The notes beneath the pieces were generated by a model. It was not told where the DNA came from, ran no database searches, and saw only the letters and a program-made list of their open reading frames with translations. Positions 54,013 to 64,000 of a stretch of DNA of 64,000 nucleotides are shown here, piece by piece. The position numbers and the translations under genes were made by a program. The first letter of the stretch is position 1; each line of letters begins with the position of its first letter. This stretch comes from Desulfuromonas sp. DDH964 (GTDB lineage: Bacteria > Desulfobacterota > Desulfuromonadia > Desulfuromonadales > DDH964): positions 2,980,001-3,044,000 of the forward strand of contig NZ_CP015080.1 of assembly GCF_001611275.1 (NCBI RefSeq), in the 5' to 3' direction.

Positions 54013-55416
54013 ATGATCGGCGGACTCTACCTGGTCACAGATGAAAACCACGACGGGCGTCTCCTGGAGCGGGTCTTCGCGGCCCTCAAGGGGGGCACTG
54101 CCATGGTCCAGTATCGCTGCAAGGCCGGCAATGCCGACCTCGAGGCGGCGCGGGCCATAGCCGCCGCCTGCCGCGACTTCAAGGTCCCCTTCCTGGTCAA
54201 TGATTCGGTGGAACTGGCGCTGGCCTGTGATGCCGACGGCGTTCACCTCGGCCAGGGGGACCAACCGGCGGTCGAAGCGCGCCGCCTGCTTGGCCCCGGG
54301 AAGCTGCTCGGCGTTTCCGCCCACACCGTCGAGCAGGCGCTGAAAGCGGAAATGCAGGGGGCCGACTATCTCGGCGTCGGCACCATCTTCCCGACGCAAA
54401 GCAAGGACGACGCCCACCCGGCCGGCCTGGCGGTCCTCAAAAAGATCCGCATGGCGGTGAAGATTCCGCTGATCGCCATCGGCGGCATCGCGGCCAGCAA
54501 CTGCGCCGAGGTGATCGCCGCCGGAGCCGACGGCGTCGCGGTGATCTCCGCCGTCATGGGCGACCCCCGACCGGGGCTCGCGGCACGGGAGATTGCCCTG
54601 CAGTTCAACGCCAACGCCCCCCTCCCCCGCGGCCGGGTGCTGACCATCGCCGGCTCCGACTCGGGGGGCGGCGCCGGCATCCAGGCCGACCTCAAGACGA
54701 TCACCCTGCTCGGCGCTTACGGCATGAGCGCCCTGACCGCGCTGACCGCCCAGAACACCCGGGGGGTGCGCGGCGTCCACCCCTGCCCCCATGCTTTTGT
54801 CGCCGACCAGATCGAAATGGTCCTGTCCGATATCGGCGCCGATACCATCAAGACCGGCATGCTCTTTTCTGCCGACATCGTCGCCCTCGTCGCCGAAGCG
54901 ATCGAGCGCCATACGCTGCTGGCCGTCGTCGACCCGGTGATGATCGCCAAAGGGGGCGCCCCCCTGCTGCAGCAGGATGCGGTCGAGGTACTGCGCCAGG
55001 TGCTGCTCCCCCAGACCTACCTGCTGACCCCGAATCTTCCGGAGGCGGAGGCCCTCTCCGGCGTCTCGGTGGAAAGCGAAGCCGACATGGAACGGGCCCT
55101 TTTCAAACTGCGGGAGATGGGCCCTCGCAACGTCCTGCTCAAGGGGGGGCATCTCGATGGCGAAGCCGTCGACCTGCTCCTCGCCGGCGACACCCTTCAC
55201 CGCTTCCCCGCCGCGCGCATCGCGACCCGCAACACCCATGGCACCGGCTGCACCTACTCGGCCGCCATCGCCACCTTCCTCGCCCAGGGTCTTCCGCTGG
55301 TGGCGGCCGTGGGCCGTGCCAAGCTCTTCATCAATGAAGCGATCCGCACGAGCACATCCCTGGGGAGCGGCCACGGCCCGGTCAACCACTGGCAGGCAGC
55401 GAAGAACCTTTCCTAA
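54013..55416 (+). CDS. thiED: Fused thiamine-phosphate synthase / HMP(-P) kinase (ThiE-ThiD)
   Basis: The 467-residue protein is two thiamine enzymes joined. ThiE (residues 1-about 205) has GGLYLVTDENHDGRLL, MVQYRCKAGNADLE, DGVHLGQGDQPAVEARRLLG and GVGTIFPTQSKDDA. ThiD (about 210-467) has VLTIAGSDSGGGAGIQADLK, AYGMSALTALTAQNT and the anion-hole THGTGCTYSAAIA with the catalytic Cys. The ATG at 54013 is chosen because the longer open frame runs into the riboswitch. The fusion channels HMP-PP straight to thiamine-phosphate formation. Confidence 0.95.
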   Translation: MIGGLYLVTDENHDGRLLERVFAALKGGTAMVQYRCKAGNADLEAARAIAAACRDFKVPFLVNDSVELALACDADGVHLGQGDQPAVEARRLLGPGKLLGVSAHTVEQALKAEMQGADYLGVGTIFPTQSKDDAHPAGLAVLKKIRMAVKIPLIAIGGIAASNCAEVIAAGADGVAVISAVMGDPRPGLAAREIALQFNANAPLPRGRVLTIAGSDSGGGAGIQADLKTITLLGAYGMSALTALTAQNTRGVRGVHPCPHAFVADQIEMVLSDIGADTIKTGMLFSADIVALVAEAIERHTLLAVVDPVMIAKGGAPLLQQDAVEVLRQVLLPQTYLLTPNLPEAEALSGVSVESEADMERALFKLREMGPRNVLLKGGHLDGEAVDLLLAGDTLHRFPAARIATRNTHGTGCTYSAAIATFLAQGLPLVAAVGRAKLFINEAIRTSTSLGSGHGPVNHWQAAKNLS

Positions 55417-55482
55417 GTCCTATACGTCCCATGGGACCTGTTGCACCCCTGGGACCCATAAACACCACCGAGGAAATAAGAC

Positions 55483-56787
55483 ATGACGACACTCGAAGCG
55501 GCCCGTCAGGGCATGATCACCGACCTGATGCGCCAGGCTGCGACCGTTGAAGGGATCGACGCCGAACTGCTGCGCAGCCGCATCGCCGAAGGGACCGCCA
55601 TTATCTGTCACAACCGGAGCCGCAAGAACGGCATTCCGCTGGCGGTCGGCAAGGGGCTGCGCACCAAGATCAACGCCAACATCGGCACCAGCAAGGACGA
55701 CACCAGTATCGACAAGGAGCTGGAAAAGGCCCGGGTGGCGGTGGCGGCGGGCGCCGATGCGATCATGGACCTCTCCACCGGCGGCCCCATCGACGAGATC
55801 CGTGCGGCGATCATCGGGCAGACCGAGGTCTGCATCGGCAGCGTGCCCCTCTACCAGGCGGCGGTCGATACCGTGGTCCGCAAAAAGAAGGCGATGGTCG
55901 ACATGACCGTCGACGAGATCTTCGCCGGAGTGAAGAAGCACCTCGACGACGGCGTCGACTTCATCACCGTCCACTGCGGGGTGACCCGCGCCACCGTCGA
56001 GCGCATGGATCGCGAGGGACGGATCATGGAGGTGGTCTCCCGCGGCGGCTCCTTCACCATCGAGTGGATGACCCACAACGACGCCGAAAACCCCCTCTAT
56101 GAGCACTACGACCGCCTGCTGGAGCTGGTCAAGCCCTACGATGCGGTCCTCTCCCTCGGCGACGGGTTCCGCCCGGGGTGCCTGGCCGACGCCACCGACC
56201 GCGCCCAGATCCACGAACTGATCGTCCTCGGCGAGCTGACCCAGCGTGCCTGGGCGGCCGGCGTCCAGGTGATGATCGAGGGCCCCGGCCACGTTCCCCT
56301 CGACCAGATCGCAACCAACATCCAGTTGCAGAAACGCCTCTGCCACGGCGCCCCCTTCTACGTCCTCGGCCCGCTGGTCACCGATATCGCCCCCGGCTAC
56401 GACCACATCACCTGCGCTATCGGCGGCACCGTCGCTGCGGCGGCCGGCGCCGATTTCCTCTGCTACGTCACCGCCAGCGAGCACCTGCGCCTGCCGACGG
56501 TGGAGGATGTCCACGAGGGGGTGATGGCGAGCCGCATCGCCGCCCATGCCGGCGACATCGTCAAGGGAGTGAAAGGAGCGCTGGAAAAGGACATCGCCAT
56601 GGCCAGGTGCCGCAAGAACCTCGACTGGGAGGGGCAGTTCGCCCTCGCCCTCGATCCGGCCAAGGCGCGGCGGCTGCGCGCCGAGTCGGGAGTCGACGAG
56701 GAGCACGGCGCCTGTACCATGTGCGGCGAATTCTGTGCCTACAAGGTGATGAACGAACGGCAGGGGAAAATTTCCGCGGCCCACTGA
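55483..56787 (+). CDS. thiC: Phosphomethylpyrimidine synthase ThiC
   Basis: This 434-residue radical-SAM enzyme makes HMP-P from aminoimidazole ribotide. It has NIGTSKDDTSIDKELEK, a MDLSTGGPIDEIR block, EGPGHVPLDQI and the C-terminal non-canonical cluster motif around CTMCGEFCAYK. The short N-terminus is normal for the anaerobe-type ThiC. A GAGGAA Shine-Dalgarno sequence is present. It is co-regulated with thiED by the upstream TPP switch. Confidence 0.96.
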   Translation: MTTLEAARQGMITDLMRQAATVEGIDAELLRSRIAEGTAIICHNRSRKNGIPLAVGKGLRTKINANIGTSKDDTSIDKELEKARVAVAAGADAIMDLSTGGPIDEIRAAIIGQTEVCIGSVPLYQAAVDTVVRKKKAMVDMTVDEIFAGVKKHLDDGVDFITVHCGVTRATVERMDREGRIMEVVSRGGSFTIEWMTHNDAENPLYEHYDRLLELVKPYDAVLSLGDGFRPGCLADATDRAQIHELIVLGELTQRAWAAGVQVMIEGPGHVPLDQIATNIQLQKRLCHGAPFYVLGPLVTDIAPGYDHITCAIGGTVAAAAGADFLCYVTASEHLRLPTVEDVHEGVMASRIAAHAGDIVKGVKGALEKDIAMARCRKNLDWEGQFALALDPAKARRLRAESGVDEEHGACTMCGEFCAYKVMNERQGKISAAH

Positions 56788-56816
56788 TCGCCGGAGGTCC
56801 TCACCGAAAGATGCAA

Positions 56817-56850
56817 CGAGCCCGGCAGGAATCCCCTGCCGGGCTCGTAG
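56817..56850 (+). terminator. Terminator after thiC
   Basis: A perfect 13-bp stem (CGAGCCCGGCAGG / CCTGCCGGGCTCG) with a 5-nt loop is followed by TAGTTTATATT, a moderate U-tract. The convergent gene at 56888 may also use it weakly. Confidence 0.75.
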
Positions 56851-56887
56851 TTTATATTGGATTCGCCCCCTCAGAAAATAGGGCGCG

Positions 56888-57454
56888 TCACTTCACCTTC
56901 TCTATCCGCTCCATGACGTAAACAATGCCGCCACCGAACTTGGAACGGACTTTTTCATACGAAACCTTGACCTTGTCCCCGACAGTGGGGTCATAACCAG
57001 CGGGCACCATCTCCATGCCGCGCTTCCGCTCCATCGACAGTCGCTCACCAGAAGCGGGGAAGTCGAAACGGATGCTTTTGCGGCCGATCTCGACCACCGT
57101 GCCGACGGCGGGAGAAGTCAATTCCTTGCGATTGGGGTCCATCTTGACCAGGGTCAGGGTCGATACCGCGAGGACGTCCTCACCATTCTTGAGCATCTTT
57201 TTGTAGTAGGTGAGCTTGACGGTATCCCCGGCGACCGGGTTGTAATCCGCCGGAGAATAGCGGGTCTCCCGGCCGGTATTGTACTTGACCCCCTCACCCT
57301 TCCCTTGCGCCCGCAGGACCACCCCGGAAAAACCGCTTTCCAGGATCACGCCGGTAACCGCCATCTCCTCGGCCCGGGACGGCCCGGCCTGCAAAGCGAC
57401 CAGCATCAGTGCCATCCCCAGCCAGACCAACTGCCTTCCGATTCTGCCTGCCAT
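56888..57454 (-). CDS. Secreted two-repeat beta-rich protein, unknown function
   Basis: The 188-residue product has a signal peptide (residues 1-28, ending SRA). The mature part consists of two repeats of about 75 residues with the same layout: VTGVILESGFSGVVLRAQGK to GDTVKLTYYKK, and VGTVVEIGRKSIRFDFPASG to GDKVKVSYEKV. Each carries a (D)YNP/(G)YDP-VGD pattern that looks like small OB-fold or beta-barrel modules. No enzymatic motif is seen. It probably acts in the periplasm. It converges with thiC, and the 148-bp gap to speA holds only a weak GC hairpin. Confidence 0.7.
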   Translation of the reverse strand: MAGRIGRQLVWLGMALMLVALQAGPSRAEEMAVTGVILESGFSGVVLRAQGKGEGVKYNTGRETRYSPADYNPVAGDTVKLTYYKKMLKNGEDVLAVSTLTLVKMDPNRKELTSPAVGTVVEIGRKSIRFDFPASGERLSMERKRGMEMVPAGYDPTVGDKVKVSYEKVRSKFGGGIVYVMERIEKVK

Positions 57455-57602
57455 AGCAACCCCCTTGTTCAGGCCTTTACGCTCGCGGCCTTTGACCTCG
57501 CGTCGGCTCGGCCGGGAAGCCCCACGCTCCCGGCTTCGACGTTACCAGATGTATACCTGAATCGGGCGCCGATGCAATCCCTTCCCGCCAGGAAACCGCC
57601 AG

Positions 57603-59510
57603 TTACTCCCCGAGGTAGGTGTAGGAGACCAGCGCCTTGTCGAGCAGTTCGAGGAAGTGGCTGGTCTCCTCGAAGGAGACCTTGCGCGAGGCGACGTTCT
57701 TCTCCAGGGTGTCGCGCACGTGCTTGAGAATCTCCGGCCCCTTGTACTGCACGTACTTGAGACTCTCCCAGGTGGCGTCACCGCTGATCACGGTATCGAT
57801 CTTGTAGCTGGTCTTCTTGTTGAAGGTGACATGCACGGCGTTGGTGTCGCCAAAAAGGTTGTGCATGTCACCGAGGATCTCCTGGTAGGCGCCGATGAGG
57901 AAAAAGCCGATGTAATAATCCTCGTCGGCGCGGATCTTGTGGATCGGCAAAAACTTGGTGCGCCCCTGCTCGCCGACAAAGCTGGTGATCTCACCGTCCG
58001 AGTCGCAGGTGATGTCGGCGATACTGGCCATCACGTCCGGCTTCTGGTTGAGGCGCTGGATCGGCACGATCGGGAAGAGCTGGTCGATGGCCCAGGAGTC
58101 GGGAACCGACTGGAAGAGGGAGAAGTTGGCAAAGTAGGTCTGGCGCAGCGAAAGCTGAAAGTTCTGCAGTTCGTCGGGAACCGGCTTGATGCGCTCGACG
58201 ATGCCGTTGATCTTGATGAAGATCTTGCTGCAGAGCCACTCGGCAAGGGCGCGGTCGTGGAGATTGAGGTAGCCGAGATTGAAGAGGCTGACCGCCTCCT
58301 GGATCAGCTGGATGGTGTCGTGGTAGTCCTCGCGCAGGGAGTGGCGGTCGAGGCTCTGGTAGATGTCGACTAGCTTCTTCACCGTCGGCGAGAGCTTTTC
58401 CGCCCCTTCCAGGATGGCATCGTAGTCCGGCAGGGCATTCTGGGTGTTGGTGTTGAGGATATTGGTGATCAAAACCGAGTAGTGGGCAACCGTGGCGCGC
58501 CCCGACTCGGAAATGATATTGGGACAGGGAACGCCGGCATCGTCGCAGATGTTTTTCACCTGGTAAATGACATCGTTGGCGTATTCTTCGACCGTATAGT
58601 TGACGCTCGAGAAGTAGCTCGACTTGGAGCCGTCGTAGTCGACCCCCAGGCCGCCGCCGATGTCCATGTACTGCAGACCGACCCCCATCTTGACCATTTC
58701 GGCGTAGATGCGGCTCCCTTCGATCAGGGCGTTCTTGATCTTGTCGATCTTGGTGATCTGGCTGCCGATGTGGAAGTGCAGCAGCTTCACCGTGTCGAGC
58801 ATCTCCTGCTCGCGCAGGATCTCCACCGCGGCCAGCAGCTCGGAGATTTTCAGGCCGAATTTGGCGTCGTCGCCACCGGAGGTCGCCCACTTGCCGGTCC
58901 CCTTGGAGGAGAGCTTGACGCGGATGCCGAGTTTTGGCGTGATGCTGGTCTTCTGGGCGAGCGCGATGATCTTCTCCAGCTCGAAGAGCTTCTCGACGAT
59001 GATGGTGATATCGAAGCCGATGCGGGTGGCGTAGAGGACCATCTCGATGAACTCGTTGTCCTTGTAGCCGTTGCAGAGGATCGGCAGCTGCTCGCCGGCG
59101 GCGAAGGAGATGGCCGCCACCAGCTCCGGCTTGGAGCCGACCTCGAGGCCGATGTTGTGCTTCTTGCCGAAGTTGGCGATCGCCTCGACCACCTGGCGCT
59201 GCTGGTTGACCTTGATCGGATAGAAGGTCTGGTAGCCGGCCGGGTAGTCGTTCTCGGCAATGGCATTTTTAAAGGCGCGGTTGATGGCGGCGATGCGCCC
59301 CTGCAGGATATCCATGAAGCGGATCAGGATCGGCGGCTTGATCTTGCGCTTGATCAGGTCGTCGACCAGCGCCCGCAGGTCAATGGAGTGCTTGGAGGTC
59401 GGCGTCGGGTGGACGCAGATATTCCCCTTTTTGTTGATCGAAAAGAGATCGGATCCCCAGCCGGGGAGGTTGTAGATCTTCGCCGAGTTGGCAACACTCC
59501 ATCGTTCCAT
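57603..59510 (-). CDS. speA: Biosynthetic arginine decarboxylase
   Basis: This 635-residue PLP enzyme (group IV decarboxylase) makes agmatine from arginine for polyamine synthesis. It begins MERWSVANSAKIYNLPGWGS. The PLP lysine is in FYPIKVNQQRQVVEAI (near residue 101), and HIGSQITKI plus YMDIGGGLGVDYDG bind the cofactor phosphate. The second of two ATGs (59510) is spaced correctly from AGGAG. It is downstream of nspC on the same strand. Confidence 0.95.
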   Translation of the reverse strand: MERWSVANSAKIYNLPGWGSDLFSINKKGNICVHPTPTSKHSIDLRALVDDLIKRKIKPPILIRFMDILQGRIAAINRAFKNAIAENDYPAGYQTFYPIKVNQQRQVVEAIANFGKKHNIGLEVGSKPELVAAISFAAGEQLPILCNGYKDNEFIEMVLYATRIGFDITIIVEKLFELEKIIALAQKTSITPKLGIRVKLSSKGTGKWATSGGDDAKFGLKISELLAAVEILREQEMLDTVKLLHFHIGSQITKIDKIKNALIEGSRIYAEMVKMGVGLQYMDIGGGLGVDYDGSKSSYFSSVNYTVEEYANDVIYQVKNICDDAGVPCPNIISESGRATVAHYSVLITNILNTNTQNALPDYDAILEGAEKLSPTVKKLVDIYQSLDRHSLREDYHDTIQLIQEAVSLFNLGYLNLHDRALAEWLCSKIFIKINGIVERIKPVPDELQNFQLSLRQTYFANFSLFQSVPDSWAIDQLFPIVPIQRLNQKPDVMASIADITCDSDGEITSFVGEQGRTKFLPIHKIRADEDYYIGFFLIGAYQEILGDMHNLFGDTNAVHVTFNKKTSYKIDTVISGDATWESLKYVQYKGPEILKHVRDTLEKNVASRKVSFEETSHFLELLDKALVSYTYLGE

Positions 59511-59584
59511 CATTTCTCCTGCCTGCAGCCCCCTCTTCGCGAGAAGCTGACGCTGCTCCTGCTTCCAGATTTTGATTGCAACCT

Positions 59585-60733
<1,149 letters not shown>

Positions 60734-60760
60734 TTGCGCTGCCTCGCTTCGGACAAACCC

Positions 60761-61216
60761 TTAGTGGTGTCCCTTCTCCTTGCCGTGGCCGTGCTCCTTC
60801 TCCTGCTCCTGGTGATGCGAGCGCTCACCGTGCCCCTCGTCCCAGGAGAGCTCGCCGCGCTTCAAAGCCTTGAACTCGGCCGAACCCGGCTTGATCCCCA
60901 GTTCCTGGGCCATCGCCCCCCACCCCTTCTGCTTATGGCCCGAATAGACCTTCAGGACCCGTTCGGGAGGGACATTGGCCATCTGGCCGAGCCGAAAGAC
61001 CATGAAGGCGTCGGCCGGATCGGCCACCACCCGAAGGACCTCATCGACCCGGGGCAGCGGCACCCCGAAGCGGGTACTGATTTTGGCCGAAAAGCCGGGC
61101 AGGTCAGCCCGGGCCTGGACGTTGACCCGGCCAAGGAAATCCTCCAGGCCGCCGGCGCAGGCCGACCCCGCCAGGAAGAGAAGACCGGTGAGACAAAGAG
61201 CGAGCAAGCGTTTCAT
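60761..61216 (-). CDS. Secreted protein with His-rich C-terminus, unknown function
   Basis: The 151-residue product has a signal peptide (residues 1-about 21, SACA). A helical domain (about 25-120) contains FSAKISTRFGVPLPRVDEVL and a GWGAMAQELGIKPGSAEFKA block. The tail from about 125 carries many histidines, mixed with Glu and Lys (HGERSHHQEQ, HGHGKEKGHH). The tail suggests metal binding in the periplasm. It lies between the two polyamine genes, with gaps of 27 and 45 nt, so it is probably co-transcribed. Its role there is unknown. Confidence 0.72.
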   Translation of the reverse strand: MKRLLALCLTGLLFLAGSACAGGLEDFLGRVNVQARADLPGFSAKISTRFGVPLPRVDEVLRVVADPADAFMVFRLGQMANVPPERVLKVYSGHKQKGWGAMAQELGIKPGSAEFKALKRGELSWDEGHGERSHHQEQEKEHGHGKEKGHH

Positions 61217-61261
61217 AACGGCTCCGTTAGGGGCAAAAAGGGGATCAATCCAAAGCTCCCG

Positions 61262-62455
<1,194 letters not shown>

Positions 62456-62499
62456 GGCAATACTCCTTCTTTTAATGCTCAAAATTCTCGATGGTACCA

Positions 62500-62618
62500 G
62501 AAGCGAGGATTTTTTCGTCCTGGCAAGGCTGTCGAGCAATCGCGCGGAGGCGTAGCAGCGCTACGCCGCACAAGTGGTTGTGAAGACTTACGCCGCCAGG
62601 GCGGAAAAGGACCGCTTC
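62500..62618. repeat. 119-bp palindromic intergenic repeat, copy C (after cupin-HTH gene)
   Basis: Arms GAAGCGAGGA and (complement) GAAGCGGTCC enclose an imperfect palindrome with GGAGGCGTAGCAGCGCTACG. It begins directly after the TAG stop of the regulator gene (minus direction) and separates it from the CASDH gene. Confidence 0.78.
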
Positions 62619-63164
62619 CTAGTAATCAAAGGTCGGCGGGGTGACGACCCACAATATCTTCGCCTCGGTCTTGCCGATATTCTTCACCGCGTGCTTCTTG
62701 TCCGAGGCGAAATAGAAACACTCGTCCTTGTTCACCTTGTAGCTCTGGTCGTCGAGACGCAACTGGATCTTCCCCTGCAGCAGGTAGCCGAACTCCTCCC
62801 CCTCGTGATAGTCCTGCAGTTCCATCTCGGCGCCGGGCTGCAGCGTCAACAGCGCCGGATCCATGTCGCGGTTCTGGGCGCCGGGCACCAGGAGTTCGAC
62901 CTTGATACCCTCGGCGTCGGTCGACTTTACCCGCGCCGCGGCGCCGAAGACCACCTCGGCAGCCGGCGCCGATTCGGCGAAGAATTCCTGCATCGAGATG
63001 CCAAGGACATCGACGATATCCTTGAGGGTGGCAATGGAAGGGCAGGTCGTGTCTTTCTCCAGCTGCGAGATGTACCCCTTGGTCAGGCCCGCGCGGCTGG
63101 CAAGCTCTTCCTGGGTGAGAGCGTTGACCATCCTGAACCGCTTCAGCCGTTCACCGATTTTCAC
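62619..63164 (-). CDS. Cupin-HTH (XRE family) transcriptional regulator
   Basis: The 181-residue product has an XRE helix-turn-helix (residues about 5-60: LTQEELASRAGLTKGYISQL, SIATLKDIVDVLGIS). A C-terminal cupin domain has HEGEEFGYLLQGKIQLRL and the small FYFASDKKHAVKN block. This architecture resembles PuuR-type regulators of putrescine metabolism, which fits its place ahead of polyamine genes. GTG at 63164 after AGGGAG is preferred to the longer frame. It probably senses a polyamine or a related metabolite (inference). Confidence 0.87.
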   Translation of the reverse strand: MKIGERLKRFRMVNALTQEELASRAGLTKGYISQLEKDTTCPSIATLKDIVDVLGISMQEFFAESAPAAEVVFGAAARVKSTDAEGIKVELLVPGAQNRDMDPALLTLQPGAEMELQDYHEGEEFGYLLQGKIQLRLDDQSYKVNKDECFYFASDKKHAVKNIGKTEAKILWVVTPPTFDY

Positions 63165-63210
63165 AGCGGTCTCCCTGTTTAGTCCTGCTAAGCCAAAAGT
63201 CAGGCAAGGG

Positions 63211-63238
63211 AGTCTATCCTGTTTCTTCGCCTTGTCAA
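63211..63238 (-). promoter_or_regulatory. Promoter of the cupin-HTH / polyamine unit
   Basis: On the minus strand TTGACA (63233-63238) and TAGACT (63211-63216) have a 16-bp spacer. Short TTTAG/CTAA half-sites nearby (around 63179-63193 and 63246) could be an operator, but this is weak. Confidence 0.6.
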
Positions 63239-63313
63239 TATCAAAGTTTAGCAAGGGTAAGTAATTTGAATAGCACCGCAGTTCCTGCGCCGCTGAAAAC
63301 AGGGCTTACCCCC

Positions 63314-63343
63314 TTGAGTCGGCAGTCCGTTTCATGCTCTAAT
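63314..63343 (+). promoter_or_regulatory. Possible promoter of the ChaN-like gene
   Basis: TTGAGT (63314-63319) and TCTAAT (63338-63343) are separated by 18 bp on the plus strand, 50 nt before the start codon. Confidence 0.4.
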
Positions 63344-63393
63344 CGGGCGCTGGAAACCGTCCGCCCTTTTGTATCCCACCTCCAGGAGCCATC

Positions 63394-64000
63394 ATGCGCC
63401 AGACTCTTCGCCAACTCCTCATTCTCTCTGCCTGCTCTCTCCTGCTCGGCGCCTGCGCCCCCGCCGGTCCGCGGCCGCTGGGCGACCCGCAGAATCCGTA
63501 TCCGCTGACCGCCCCTCCCAAGGTCGGGGAGTTCGTCCACCTGCCGACCGGGCTTGCCGTCAGCAGCGAGCAACTGCTCGCCATCGCCGGTGACGCCCGC
63601 ATCGTCTATTTCGGCGAAACCCATGACAACCCCGCCTCGCACCGCCTCGAAACGATGCTCCTCGCGGGACTGGACAAGCGTCACCCAGGTAAAATGGCTC
63701 TTGGCCTGGAGATGTTCAGTCGCAGCCAGCAACCGGTCCTCGACCGCTGGGTCGCCGGTGAGCTGAGCGAGAAGGAGTTCCTGAAAGAGTCACGCTGGTT
63801 CGAGGAGTGGCGTTTTGACTTCAGCTACTACCGGGAGCTCCTCAACCTGGCCCGGGAGCGGCAGATTCCCGTGATCGCCCTCAACGCGGAAAAGAGCCTG
63901 GTGCGGGCGATCCGCGGCAAGAGCCTGGAAGAGCTCACCCCCGAGGAGCGGGCGCAGCTGCCGGAATTCGACTATGGCGACCCCTACCAGCGCGCCCAGA
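63394..64000 (+). CDS. ChaN-family lipoprotein (5' part, runs off window end)
   Basis: These are the first 202 residues of a lipoprotein with lipobox LLGAC (Cys near 21) and the ChaN/DUF399 motif ARIVYFGETHDNPASH. EMFSRSQQPVLDRWVAGEL and WRFDFSYYRELLNLARER are further family landmarks. ChaN proteins bind heme and are linked to iron uptake; the family has an EreA-like fold. AGGAG precedes the ATG. The gene is divergent from the cupin-HTH regulator. Confidence 0.88.
   Translation, partial: MRQTLRQLLILSACSLLLGACAPAGPRPLGDPQNPYPLTAPPKVGEFVHLPTGLAVSSEQLLAIAGDARIVYFGETHDNPASHRLETMLLAGLDKRHPGKMALGLEMFSRSQQPVLDRWVAGELSEKEFLKESRWFEEWRFDFSYYRELLNLARERQIPVIALNAEKSLVRAIRGKSLEELTPEERAQLPEFDYGDPYQRAQ

Overview
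The window looks like chromosome from a Desulfuromonadales bacterium (Geobacter / Desulfuromonas / Geoalkalibacter type). The reasons are GC-rich coding DNA, several multiheme c-type cytochromes next to NHL beta-propeller lipoproteins, system II (ResB/CcsB) cytochrome maturation, sigma-54-like promoters, carboxy(nor)spermidine polyamine genes and a ThiE-ThiD fusion. No rRNA or tRNA gene and no CRISPR array was seen.

Layout. 1-8.6 kb: the 5' part of mraZ with promoter and MraZ box, a CNNM/CorC-type membrane protein, ligA, acylphosphatase, a CheY-like receiver, rsmI, glutamine-dependent nadE, yraN and rnhB. 8.6-13.0 kb: a classic minus-strand translation operon (ffh, rpsP, khpA, rimM, trmD, a SPOUT-type methyltransferase, rplS) from a near-consensus promoter to an intrinsic terminator. 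13.0-15.0 kb: Se/S-carrier-like protein, small membrane protein, DciA-like protein and a TrmN6-like methyltransferase.

15.0-34.8 kb: a long minus-strand surface polysaccharide cluster. It holds glycosyltransferases of the GT2 and GT4 types, GT-C-type membrane proteins, a Wzx-type flippase, a methyltransferase, and an unusual ATP-grasp plus DUF362 pair. It also holds a winged-helix regulator with two matching operators. An IS3-family element sits directly upstream of the DUF362 gene and is flanked by an exact 14-bp direct repeat. Two paralogous membrane proteins lie near the two ends of the cluster.

35.1-47.3 kb: an extracellular-electron-transfer candidate locus, read on the minus strand in the order resB, ccsB, 25-heme-motif cytochrome, NHL lipoprotein, 8-heme cytochrome with a beta-sandwich N-terminus, NHL lipoprotein, 4-heme OmcE-like cytochrome, outer-membrane beta-barrel. 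Sigma-54-like sites (GG-N10-GC) precede resB, each cytochrome transcription unit and the barrel. ResB/CcsB would mature the hemes, the cytochromes would carry electrons, the propellers may assist assembly, and the barrel may be an outer-membrane conduit. This last chain is inference. It is the most interesting system in the window.

47.3-64.0 kb: purE, purD and purH; a DUF4445 ASKHA protein with alanine racemase, divergent from a CooT-like nickel protein; a TPP riboswitch with terminator driving thiED and thiC; a two-repeat secreted protein; polyamine genes (speA, nspC, carboxynorspermidine synthase) with a His-rich secreted protein and a cupin-HTH regulator; and the start of a ChaN-like lipoprotein. 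Two families of intergenic repeats recur. One is a ~119-bp imperfect palindrome that begins exactly at, or within about 10 bp of, the TAG stop codon of three genes.
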